64,000 bases of DNA from Hexactinellida sp. DTS-2022 (taxonomy: Eukaryota; Porifera; Hexactinellida): NCBI GenBank assembly GCA_028753945.1, contig JAPNXP010000002.1, positions 8,556,001 to 8,620,000 on the forward strand, in the 5' to 3' direction. The position numbers and the translations under genes were made by a program. Below, piece by piece: positions 24,571 through 35,723 of the stretch; the stretch's first letter is position 1, and every line of letters begins with the position of its first letter. Under the pieces are notes generated by a model. The model worked only from the letters and a program-made list of their open reading frames with translations. It had not been told where the DNA came from and made no database searches.

Positions 24571-27500
24571 GCAGTGTTCACATAGTGTATTGTTTGTCTT
24601 AGCACACTTTGGTTTAGCTTCAATTTGTGTTATTGATTAAATATTGAGCCACACATTAACAGGCAGTACCGTCCAGGCGGAGGAGCAGAGTGTTCACTTA
24701 GTGTATTGCTTGTCTTAGAACACTGGTTTAACTAAAATTAGTATATTTATTAAATATTGAGCCACACATCAACAGGAACAACCGTCCAGGCGGAGGAGCA
24801 GAGTGTTCACTTAGTGTATTGCTTGTCTTTGCACACTTTGGCTTAACTAAAATTTGTTCTATTTATTAAATATTTAGCCACACATCAACAGGCATTACCG
24901 TCCAGGCGGAGGAGCAGAGTGTTCACTTATGTATTGCTTGTCTTTGCACACTTTTGTTTAACCTAAATTTGTTTTATTTTTAAATATTTATCCACACATC
25001 AACAGGCACTACCATCCAGGCAGAGGAGCAGAGTGTTCACTTAGTGTATTGCGTGTCTTAGAACACTTTGGTTTAACTAAAATATGTTTTATATATTTAT
25101 TATTGAGCCACACATCAACAGGCAGTACTGTCCAGGAAGAGGAGCAGAGTGTTCACTTAGTGTATTGTTTGTCTTAGCACACTTTGGTTTAGATTAAATT
25201 TGTTCTATTTATTAAATATTTAGCCACACATCAACCGGCACTACCGTCAAGGCGGAGGAGCAGAGTGTTCACTTAGTGTATTGCTTCCCTTAGCACACTT
25301 TGGTTTAACTAAAATTTGTTTAATTTATTAAATATTTAGCCACACATCAACAGGAACAACCGTCCAGGCGGAGGAGCAGAGTGTTCACTTAGTGTATTGC
25401 TTGTCTTTGCACACTTTGGCTTAACTAAAATTTGTTCTATTTATTAAATATTTAGCCACACATCAACAGGCATTACCGTCCAGGCGGAGGAGCAGAGTGT
25501 TCACTTATGTATTGCTTGTCTTTGCACACTTTTGTTTAACCTAAATTTGTTTTATTTTTAAATATTTATCCACACATCAACAGGCACTACCATCCAGGAA
25601 GAGGAGCAGAGTGTTCACTTAGTGTATTGTTTGTCTTAGCACACTTTGGTTTAGCTTAAATTTGTTCTATTTATTAAATATTTAGCCACACATCAACCGG
25701 CACTACCGTCAAGGCGGAGGAGCAGAGTGTTCACTTAGTGTATTGCTTCCCTTAGCACACTTTGGTTTAACTAAAATTTGTTTAATTTATTAAATATTTA
25801 GCCACACATCTTCCGGCACTACCGTCAAGGCGGAGGAGCAGAGTGGTTTAACTTAAATTTGTTTTATTTATTAAATATTTATCCACACATCAACAGGAAC
25901 TACCGTCCAGGCGGAGGAGCAGAGTGTTCACATAGTGTATTGCTTGTCTTTGCACACTTTGGCTTAACTAAAATTTGTTTAATTTATTTAATATTTAGCC
26001 ACACATCAACAGGCATTACCGTCCAGGCGGAGGAGCAGAGTGTTCACTTAGTGTATTGCTTGTCTTGGCACACTTTGGTTTAACTAAAATTTGTCGAATT
26101 TATTGTATATTGAGCTACACATCAACATGAACTACCGTCCAGGCGAGGAGAAGTAGCACACTTTGGTTTAACCAAAATTTCTTTTATATATTTATTATTG
26201 AGTCACACATCAACAGGCAGTACTGTCCAGGAGGAGGAGCAGAGTGTTCACTTAGTGTATTATTTGTCTTAGCACACATTGGTTTAACTAAAATTAGTTA
26301 TATTTATTAAATATTTATCCACACATCAACAGGAACTACCGTCCAGGCGGAGGAGCAGAGTGTTCACTTAGTGTATTGCTTGTCTTTGCACACTTTGGCT
26401 TAACTAAAATTTGTTTAATTTATTAAATATTTAGCCACACATCAACAGGCATTACCGTCCAGGCGGTGGAGCAGAGTGTTCACTTAGTGTATTGCTTGTC
26501 TTAGAACACTGGTTTAACTAAAATTAGTATATTTATTTAATATTGAGCCACACATCAACAGGAACAACCGTCCAGGCGGAGGAGCAGAGTGTTCACTTAG
26601 TGTATTGCTTGTCTTTGCACACTTTGGCTTAACACACTTTGGTTTAACAAAATTTATATTATTTATTTAATATTTAGCCACACATCAACAGGCACTACCG
26701 TCCAGGCAGAGGAGCAGTGTTCACTTAGTGTATTGTTTGTCTTAGCACACTTTGGTTTAGCTTAAATTTGTGTTATTGATTAAATATTGAGCCACACATT
26801 AATAGGCAGTACCGTCCAGGCGGAGGAGCAGAGTGTTCACTTAGTGTATTGCTTATCTTAGAACACTTTGGTTTAACTAAAATTAGTATATTTATTAAAT
26901 ATTGAGCCACACATCAACAGGAACAACCGTCCAGGCGGAGGAGCAGAGTGTTCACTTAGTGTATTGCTTGTCTTTGCACACTTTTGCTTAACTAAAATTT
27001 GTTTAATTTATTAAATATTTAGCCACACATCAACAGGCATTACCGTCCAGGCGGTGGAGCAGAGTGTTCACCTAGTGTATTGCTTGCCTTAGCACACTTT
27101 GGTTTAACTAAAATTTGTTTAATTTATTAAATATTTAGCCACACATCAACAGGCATTACCGTCCAGGCGGAGGAGCAGAGTGTTCACCTAGTGTATTGCT
27201 TGCCTTAGCACACTTTGGTTTAACTAAAATTTGTTTAATTTATTAAATATTGAGCCACACATCAACAAAAACTACCGTCCAGGCAGAGGAGCAGTGTTCA
27301 CTTAGTGTATTGTTTGTCTTAGCACACTTTGGTTTAGCTTCAATTTGTGTTATTGATTAAATATTGAGCCACACATTAACAGGCAGTACCGTCCAGGCGG
27401 AGGAGCAGAGTGTTCACTTAGTGTATTGCTTGTCTTAGAACACTGGTTTAACTAAAATTAGTATATTTATTAAATATTGAGCCACACATCAACAGGAACA

Positions 27501-28934
27501 ACCGTCCAGGCGGAGGAGCAGAGTGTTCACTTAGTGTATTGCTTGTCTTTGCACACTTTGGCTTAACACACTTTGGTTTAACAAAATTTATATTATTTAT
27601 TTAATATTTAGCCACACATCAACAGGCACTACCGTCCAGGCAGAAGAGCAGTGTTCACTTAGTGTATTGTTTGTCTTAGCACACTTTGGTTTAGCTTAAA
27701 TTTGTGTTATTGATTAAATATTGAGCCACACATTAATAGGCAGTACCGTCCAGGCGGAGGAGCAGAGTGTTCACTTAGTGTATTGCTTATCTTAGAACAC
27801 TTTGGTTTAACTAAAATTAGTATATTTATTAAATATTGAGCCACACATCAACAGGAACAACCGTCCAGGCGGAGGAGCAGAGTGTTCACTTAGTGTATTG
27901 CTTGTCTTTGCACACTTTGGCTTAACTAAAATTTGTTTAATTTATTAAATATTTAGCCAAACATCAACAGGCATTACCGTCCAGGCGGTGGAGCAGAGTG
28001 TTCACCTAGTGTATTGCTTGCCTTAGCACACTTTGGTTTAACTAAAATTTGTTTAATTTATTAAATATTGAGCCACACATCAACAAAAACTACCGTCCAG
28101 GCAGAGGAGCAGTGTTCACTTAGTGTATTGTTTGTCTTAGCACACTTTGGTTTAGCTTCAATTTGTGTTATTGATTAAATATTGAGCCACACATTAACAG
28201 GCAGTACCGTCCAAGCGGAGGAGCAGAGTGTTCACTTAGTGTATTGCTTGTCTTAGAACACTGGTTTAACTAAAATTAGTATATTTATTAAATATTGAGC
28301 CACACATCAACAGGAACAATCGTCCAGGCGGAGGAGCAGAGTGTTCACTTAGTGTATTGCTTGTCTTTGCACACTTTGGCTTAACTAAAATTTGTTTAAT
28401 TTATTAAATATTTAGCCACACATCAACAGGCATTACCGTCCAGGCGGAGGAGCAGAGTGTTCACTTATGTATTGCTTGTCTTTGCACACTTTTGTTTAAC
28501 CTAAATTTGTTTTATTTTTAAATATTTATCCACACATCAACAGGCACTACCATCCAGGCAGAGGAGCAGAGTGTTCACTTAGTGTATTGCGTGTCTTAGA
28601 ACACTTTGGTTTAACTAAAATATGTTTTATATATTTATTATTGAGCCACACATCAACAGGCAGTACTGTCCAGGAAGAGGAGCAGAGTGTTCACTTAGTG
28701 TATTGTTTGTCTTAGCACACTTTGGTTTAGCTTAAATTTGTTCTATTTATTAAATATTTAGCCACACATCAACCGGCACTACCGTCAAGGCGGAGGACCA
28801 GAGTGTTCACTTAGTGTATTGCTTCCCTTAGCACACTTTGGTTTAACTAAAATTTGTTTAATTTATTAAATATTTAGCCACACATCTTCCGGCACTACCG
28901 TCAAGGCGGAGGAGCAGAGTGGTTTAACTTAAAT
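24571..28934 (+). repeat. Mosaic satellite region
   Basis: The 2565-bp order breaks off near 24570, where AAAAACTACC joins a monomer with GAGGAGCAGTGTTCACATAG. What follows mixes pieces of the 2565-bp type with 130-bp monomers and the CATTAATAGG subtype. From about 27120 on it is nearly the same as 44741 onward. No gene is seen. Confidence 0.82.
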
Positions 28935-31900
28935 TTGTTTTATTTATTAAATATTTATCCACACATCAACAGGAACTACCGTCCAGGCGGAGGAGCAGAG
29001 TGTTCACTTAGTGTATTGTTTGTCTTTGCACACTTTGGCTTAACTAAAATTTGTTTAATTTATTTAATATTTAGCCACACATCAACAGGCATTACCGTCC
29101 AGGCGGAGGAGCAGAGTGTTCACTTAGTGTATTGCTTGTCTTGGCACACTTTGGTTTAACTAAAATTTGTCGAATTTATTGTATATTGAGCCACACATCA
29201 ACATGAACTACCGTCCAGGCGAGGAGAAGTAGCACACTTTGGTTTAACCAAAATTTCTTTTATATATTTATTATTGAGTCACACATCAACAGGCAGTACT
29301 GTCCAGGAGGAGGAGCAGAGTGTTCACTTAGTGTATTATTTGTCTTAGCACACATTGGTTTAACTAAAATTAGTTATATTTATTAAATATTTATCCACAC
29401 ATCAACAGGAACTACCGTCCAGGCGGAGGAGCAGAGTGTTCACTTAGTGTATTGCTTGTCTTTGCACACTTTGGCTTAACTAAAATTTGTTTAATTTATT
29501 AAATATTTAGCCACACATTAACAGGCAGTACCGTCCAGGCGGAGGAGCAGAGTGTTCACTTAGTGTATTGCTTGTCTTAGAACACTGGTTTAACTAAAAT
29601 TAGTATATTTATTTAATATTGAGCCACACATCAACAGGCAGTACTGTCCAGGAAGAGGAGCAGAGTGTTCACTTAGTGTATTGTTTGTCTTAGCACACTT
29701 TGGTTTAGCTTAAATTTGTTCTATTTATTAAATATTTAGCCACACATCAACCGGCACTCCCGTCAAGGCGGAGGAGCAGAGTGTTCACTTAGTGTATTGC
29801 TTCCCTTAGCACACTTTGGTTTAACTAAAATTTGTTTAATTTATTAAATATTTAGCCACACATCTTCCGGCACTACCGTCAAGGCGGAGGAGCAGAGTGG
29901 TTTAACTTAAATTTGTTTTATTTATTAAATATTTAGCCACACATCAACAGGCATTACCGTCCAGGCGGAGGAGCAGAGTGTTCACCTAGTGTATTGCTTG
30001 CCTTAGCACACTTTGGTTTAACTAAAATTTGTTTAATTTATTAAATATTGAGCCACACATCAACAGGAACTACCGTCCAGGCGGAGGAGCAGAGTGTTCA
30101 CTTAGTGTATTGTTTGTCTTTGCACACTTTGGCTTAACTAAAATTTGTTTAATTTATTTAATATTTAGCCACACATCAACAGGCATTACCGTCCAGGCGG
30201 AGGAGCAGAGTGTTCACTTAGTGTATTGCTTGTCTTGGCACACTTTGGTTTAACTAAAATTTGTCGAATTTATTGTATATTGAGCCACACATCAACATGA
30301 ACTACCGTCCAGGCGAGGAGAAGTAGCACACTTTGGTTTAACCAAAATTTCTTTTATATATTTATTATTGAGTCACACATCAACAGGCAGTACTGTCCAG
30401 GAGGAGGAGCAGAGTGTTCACTTAGTGTATTATTTGTCTTAGCACACATTGGTTTAACTAAAATTAGTTATATTTATTAAATATTTATCCACACATCAAC
30501 AGGAACTACCGTCCAGGCGGAGGAGCAGAGTGTTCACTTAGTGTATTGCTTGTCTTTGCACACTTTGGCTTAACTAAAATTTGTTTAATTTATTAAATAT
30601 TTAGCCACACATTAACAGGCAGTACCGTCCAGGCGGAGGAGCAGAGTGTTCACTTAGTGTATTGCTTGTCTTAGAACACTGGTTTAACTAAAATTAGTAT
30701 ATTTATTTAATATTGAGCCACACATCAACAGGCAGTACTGTCCAGGAAGAGGAGCAGAGTGTTCACTTAGTGTATTGTTTGTCTTAGCACACTTTGGTTT
30801 AGCTTAAATTTGTTCTATTTATTAAATATTTAGCCACACATCAACCGGCACTCCCGTCAAGGCGGAGGAGCAGAGTGTTCACTTAGTGTATTGCTTCCCT
30901 TAGCACACTTTGGTTTAACTAAAATTTGTTTAATTTATTAAATATTTAGCCACACATCTTCCGGCACTACCGTCAAGGCGGAGGAGCAGAGTGGTTTAAC
31001 TTAAATTTGTTTTATTTATTAAATATTTAGCCACACATCAACAGGCATTACCGTCCAGGCGGAGGAGCAGAGTGTTCACCTAGTGTATTGCTTGCCTTAG
31101 CACACTTTGGTTTAACTAAAATTTGTTTAATTTATTAAATATTGAGCCACACATCAACAGGAACTACCGTCCAGGCGGAGGAGCAGAGTGTTCACTTAGT
31201 GTATTGTTTGTCTTTGCACACTTTGGCTTAACTAAAATTTGTTTAATTTATTTAATATTTAGCCACACATCAACAGGCATTACCGTCCAGGCGGAGGAGC
31301 AGAGTGTTCACTTAGTGTATTGCTTGTCTTGGCACACTTTGGTTTAACTAAAATTTGTCGAATTTATTGTATATTGAGCCACACATCAACATGAACTACC
31401 GTCCAGGCGAGGAGAAGTAGCACACTTTGGTTTAACCAAAATTTCTTTTATATATTTATTATTGAGTCACACATCAACAGGCAGTACTGTCCAGGAGGAG
31501 GAGCAGAGTGTTCACTTAGTGTATTATTTGTCTTAGCACACATTGGTTTAACTAAAATTAGTTATATTTATTAAATATTTATCCACACATCAACAGGAAC
31601 TACCGTCCAGGCGGAGGAGCAGAGTGTTCACTTAGTGTATTGCTTGTCTTTGCACACTTTGGCTTAACTAAAATTTGTTTAATTTATTAAATATTTAGCC
31701 ACACATTAACAGGCAGTACCGTCCAGGCGGAGGAGCAGAGTGTTCACTTAGTGTATTGCTTGTCTTAGAACACTGGTTTAACTAAAATTAGTATATTTAT
31801 TTAATATTGAGCCACACATCAACAGGCAGTACTGTCCAGGAAGAGGAGCAGAGTGTTCACTTAGTGTATTGTTTGTCTTAGCACACTTTGGTTTAGCTTA

Positions 31901-32247
31901 AATTTGTTCTATTTATTAAATATTTAGCCACACATCAACCGGCACTCCCGTCAAGGCGGAGGAGCAGAGTGTTCACTTAGTGTATTGCTTCCCTTAGCAC
32001 ACTTTGGTTTAACTAAAATTTGTTTAATTTATTAAATATTTAGCCACACATCTTCCGGCACTACCGTCAAGGCGGAGGAGCAGAGTGGTTTAACTTAAAT
32101 TTGTTTTATTTATTAAATATTTAGCCACACATCAACAGGCATTACCGTCCAGGCGGAGGAGCAGAGTGTTCACCTAGTGTATTGCTTGCCTTAGCACACT
32201 TTGGTTTAACTAAAATTTGTTTAATTTATTAAATATTGAGCCACACA
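28935..32247 (+). repeat. 1094-bp HOR block, three copies
   Basis: Equivalent points fall at 28935, 30029 and 31123. The CGGCACTCCCGTC variant falls near 29754, 30848 and 31943. The second and third copies appear almost identical. The order ends near 32247, where CAACAGGAACTACC is replaced by CAACAAAAACTACC. Confidence 0.9.
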
Positions 32248-34805
32248 TCAACAAAAACTACCGTCCAGGCAGAGGAGCAGTGTTCACTTAGTGTATTGTT
32301 TGTCTTAGCACACTTTGGTTTAGCTTCAATTTGTGTTATTGATTAAATATTGAGCCACACATTAACAGGCAGTACCGTCCAGGCGGAGGAGCAGAGTGTT
32401 CACTTAGTGTATTGCTTGTCTTAGAACACTGGTTTAACTAAAATTAGTATATTTATTAAATATTGAGCCACACATCAACAGGAACAACCGTCCAGGCGGA
32501 GGAGCAGAGTGTTCACTTAGTGTATTGCTTGTCTTTGCACACTTTGGCTTAACACACTTTGGTTTAACAAAATTTATATTATTTATTTAATATTTAGCCA
32601 CACATCAACAGGCACTACCGTCCAGGCAGAAGAGCAGTGTTCACTTAGTGTATTGTTTGTCTTAGCACACTTTGGTTTAGCTTAAATTTGTGTTATTGAT
32701 TAAATATTGAGCCACACATTAATAGGCAGTACCGTCCAGGCGGAGGAGCAGAGTGTTCACTTAGTGTATTGCTTATCTTAGAACACTTTGGTTTAACTAA
32801 AATTAGTATATTTATTAAATATTGAGCCACACATCAACAGGAACAATCGTCCAGGCGGAGGAGCAGAGTGTTCACTTAGTGTATTGCTTGTCTTTGCACA
32901 CTTTGGCTTAACTAAAATTTGTTTAATTTATTAAATATTTAGCCACACATCAACAGGCATTACCGTCCAGGCGGAGGAGCAGAGTGTTCACTTATGTATT
33001 GCTTGTCTTTGCACACTTTTGTTTAACCTAAATTTGTTTTATTTTTAAATATTTATCCACACATCAACAGGCACTACCATCCAGGCAGAGGAGCAGAGTG
33101 TTCACTTAGTGTATTGCGTGTCTTAGAACACTTTGGTTTAACTAAAATATGTTTTATATATTTATTATTGAGCCACACATCAACAGGCAGTACTGTCCAG
33201 GAAGAGGAGCAGAGTGTTCACTTAGTGTATTGTTTGTCTTAGCACACTTTGGTTTAGCTTAAATTTGTTCTATTTATTAAATATTTAGCCACACATCAAC
33301 CGGCACTACCGTCAAGGCGGAGGACCAGAGTGTTCACTTAGTGTATTGCTTCCCTTAGCACACTTTGGTTTAACTAAAATTTGTTTAATTTATTAAATAT
33401 TTAGCCACACATCTTCCGGCACTACCGTCAAGGCGGAGGAGCAGAGTGGTTTAACTTAAATTTGTTTTATTTATTAAATATTTATCCACACATCAACAGG
33501 AACTACCGTCCAGGCGGAGGAGCAGAGTGTTCACTTAGTGTATTGTTTGTCTTTGCACACTTTGGCTTAACTAAAATTTGTTTAATTTATTTAATATTTA
33601 GCCACACATCAACAGGCATTACCGTCCAGGCGGAGGAGCAGAGTGTTCACTTAGTGTATTGCTTGTCTTGGCACACTTTGGTTTAACTAAAATTTGTCGA
33701 ATTTATTGTATATTGAGCCACACATCAACATGAACTACCGTCCAGGCGAGGAGAAGTAGCACACTTTGGTTTAACCAAAATTTCTTTTATATATTTATTA
33801 TTGAGTCACACATCAACAGGCAGTACTGTCCAGGAGGAGGAGCAGAGTGTTCACTTAGTGTATTATTTGTCTTAGCACACATTGGTTTAACTAAAATTAG
33901 TTATATTTATTAAATATTTATCCACACATCAACAGGAACTACCGTCCAGGCGGAGGAGCAGAGTGTTCACTTAGTGTATTGCTTGTCTTTGCACACTTTG
34001 GCTTAACTAAAATTTGTTTAATTTATTAAATATTTAGCCACACATTAACAGGCAGTACCGTCCAGGCGGAGGAGCAGAGTGTTCACTTAGTGTATTGCTT
34101 GTCTTAGAACACTGGTTTAACTAAAATTAGTATATTTATTTAATATTGAGCCACACATCAACAGGAACAATCGTCCAGGCGGAGGAGCAGAGTGTTCACT
34201 TAGTGTATTGCTTGTCTTTGCACACTTTGGCTTAACTAAAATTTGTTTAATTTATTTAATATTTAGCCACACATCAACAGGCATTACCGTCCAGGCGGAG
34301 GAGCAGAGTGTTCACTTAGTGTATTGCTTGTCTTGGCACACTTTGGTTTAACTAAAATTTGTCGAATTTATTGTATATTGAGCCACACATCAACATGAAC
34401 TACCGTCCAGGCGAGGAGAAGTAGCACACTTTGGTTTAACCAAAATTTCTTTTATATATTTATTATTGAGTCACACATCAACAGGCAGTACTGTCCAGGA
34501 GGAGGAGCAGAGTGTTCACTTAGTGTATTATTTGTCTTAGCACACATTGGTTTAACTAAAATTAGTTATATTTATTAAATATTTATCCACACATCAACAG
34601 GAACTACCGTCCAGGCGGAGGAGCAGAGTGTTCACTTAGTGTATTGCTTGTCTTTGCACACTTTGGCTTAACTAAAATTTGTTTAATTTATTAAATATTT
34701 AGCCACACATTAACAGGCAGTACCGTCCAGGCGGAGGAGCAGAGTGTTCACTTAGTGTATTGCTTGTCTTAGAACACTGGTTTAACTAAAATTAGTATAT
34801 TTATT
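32248..34805 (+). repeat. Mosaic satellite region left of the insert
   Basis: Segments resemble both 27263-28935 and 44884-47234, but about 458 bp are missing relative to those. From about 34150 a partial repeat of the preceding unit leads up to the insertion point inside an AAATTAGTATATTTATT monomer tail. No gene is seen. Confidence 0.8.
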
Positions 34806-34814
34806 ACTGTGCCG

Positions 34815-34832
34815 ACTATACTATAGTATAGT
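34815..34832. repeat. Perfect 18-bp palindrome near left end of insert
   Basis: ACTATACTATAGTATAGT reads the same on both strands. It lies ten bases inside the left insert boundary, directly after CTGTGCCGAC. It could form a cruciform or belong to a terminal structure; no known site is recognised. Confidence 0.85.
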
Positions 34833-34862
34833 GGCCCAGTATTGGAATCACTGCCTTTATTA

Positions 34863-34883
34863 TTTTTTTTTTTTTTTTTTTTT
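34863..34883 (-). repeat. T21 tract (A21 on the minus strand)
   Basis: An uninterrupted run of 21 T follows CTTTATTA. On the minus strand it is an A21 run right after CACCGTCTACGGAG. This is compatible with the 3' tail of a short retroposed sequence lying to its right and read leftward. A clear target duplication on both sides is not visible, so a simple homopolymer cannot be excluded. Confidence 0.6.
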
Positions 34884-35225
34884 CTCCGTAGACGGTGCCC
34901 TGGCCTGAGCTTTATAGTTGATGGGCTGAAACTTGGCATGTAGATGCGATGGGACCGTCTAATTTGCACCTGGGGTTACGATTTTTGATTAACAAATTTT
35001 TGACACATCTTTAACACCTTTCAAAATTTGTCTGGTCCATAACTCAAAATATGTTTTACTAAACCCCCAAATTTTATTTCACATTTGGATTCACCATAAA
35101 ATTCTGCGTCTGATGGGAGAAGAGAACTTTTAATAAAGATTTTTATTTCTGCCACAAATGTGGTTTGAAATTTCTTTGTTTACTCACACTTCAATTTCAG
35201 TAAAACTGTGAAATCTAATTCCATT
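34884..35225. other. Unrecognised sequence in insert, possible retroposed body
   Basis: This stretch has more balanced composition on its left (34884-34980, including GATGGGCTGAAACTTGGC) and becomes AT-rich to the right. If the adjacent A21 is a tail, this would be the body of a minus-strand retroposon. I find no convincing RNA polymerase III A and B boxes and no coding potential; the 66-codon minus-strand frame across 34769-34969 is poly-lysine through the A-run and runs into satellite. Confidence 0.4.
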
Positions 35226-35325
35226 TTTCAACTTGTAATAATTATATTGATTTAACTTGTTAAATCTTTCACTATTGTTTCAACTTGCGATAATTAAATT
35301 GATTCAACTAATAAATTCCAGCTGG
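35226..35325 (+). repeat. Two 52-bp diverged direct repeats
   Basis: TTCAACTTGTAATAATTA at 35227 recurs as TTCAACTTGCGATAATTA at 35279, a period of 52 bp. Similarity continues through ATTGATTTAACT/ATTGATTCAACT and then fades. The copies differ by several bases, so the duplication is older than the satellite HORs around it. Confidence 0.75.
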
Positions 35326-35592
35326 CTTCTATTTAATTCTAGTATTACTATACAATGGATTAAATAAATTATAATAATATAAGGAATTTGTTGACTCAAC
35401 TCAACCAACCGTGGATAACATTGCTAAAATAAATTCCTGATAATATATTTTATTATCAATACATAATGAATGAATGGCATTAAACTCTTGATGGTTTATG
35501 ATAGAAACTAACTTCAAATTTATCTACCGTTCCTTGTAACTCCGACCAATTAACAAATGGTTCTTCACACCTTGGGCGTTGATGACTGGGCG
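35326..35592. other. AT-rich unrecognised sequence with a small stem-loop
   Basis: No gene or known element is visible. At 35448-35468 there is a perfect 8-bp stem, TGATAATA and TATTATCA, with a 5-base loop. The rest is AT-rich single-copy-looking sequence up to the large hairpin. Confidence 0.5.
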
Positions 35593-35723
35593 AAAAAAAA
35601 TCCAAAATTGCACCCTGTGCTGACAGCATGCTCCTTTGGAGGCACTATCAATAACCAACCAATAAAATATAGTGCCACCAAAGGAACATGCGTCGGCACA
35701 GGGTGCAATTTTGGATTTTTTTT
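35593..35723. repeat. 131-bp long hairpin at right end of insert
   Basis: The left arm 35593-35648 (56 bp) and right arm 35669-35723 (55 bp) are reverse complements, with about three mismatches and one single-base gap. Between them is a 20-base spacer. The arms begin with A8 and end with T8, and contain CCAAAATTGCACCCTGTG and GGCACTAT. The right end abuts satellite directly. Such near-perfect inverted repeats occur in foldback or MITE-like elements and can give double-stranded RNA if transcribed. The 86-codon frame that crosses it into satellite (35557-35817) is not a gene. Confidence 0.85.

Larger units (their letters stand above)
1..34805 (+). repeat. Tandem satellite array, ~116-bp monomer (left part)
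   Basis: Head-to-tail copies of a ~116-bp monomer fill the whole stretch and continue past the left window edge. Each unit carries CCACACATCAAC, ACCGTCCAGGCGGAGGAG, a CACACTTTGG box and an AT-rich tail ending TATTAAATATTTA. No unit in the reverse orientation was seen. Apart from four 52-bp micro-insertions near 6-10 kb, no non-satellite DNA is visible here. Long open frames are absent; the frames of 70-74 codons are monomer-derived. Such arrays are typical of eukaryotic centromeric or other heterochromatin; that location is inferred, not shown. Confidence 0.97.
34806..35722. mobile_element. ~917-bp non-satellite insert, family unknown
   Basis: Satellite sequence stops at TATATTTATT (34805) and resumes at TAATATTGAGCC (about 35723). 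The intact arrangement is visible at 47221-47260 and about 34127-34165, so the insertion point is one phosphodiester step within TTTATT/TAATATT. At most one to three Ts could be a target duplication. In order, the insert holds an 18-bp palindrome, a T21 run, about 320 bp of unrecognised sequence, two 52-bp AT-rich direct repeats, a small stem-loop and a 131-bp hairpin at its right end. A 10-bp sequence, CTGTGCCGAC, near the left end recurs inverted at 35692-35701. No open frame of note is present. It may be a non-autonomous transposon or a composite of nested insertions; I do not recognise it. Confidence 0.7.

Noticed and set aside
28935-29159. 74-codon plus-strand frames (also at 25859, 30029, 31123, 33462, 36368, 38605, 40047, 41570, 42664, 43758, 46556, 47880, and a 69-codon form at 41141)
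   Set aside because: The same monomer is read in two different frames within one 'protein', as expected for a 116-bp repeat. The frame recurs only because the HOR recurs.
34769-34969. 66-codon minus-strand frame with a lysine run
   Set aside because: The lysine run is the A21 tract; the frame starts in unrecognised insert DNA and ends in satellite. No protein family is suggested.
34806-35722. Helitron as the source of the insert
   Set aside because: The lack of target duplication and the end hairpin fit in part, but there is no 5' TC, no CTRR 3' end, and the insertion is not between A and T.
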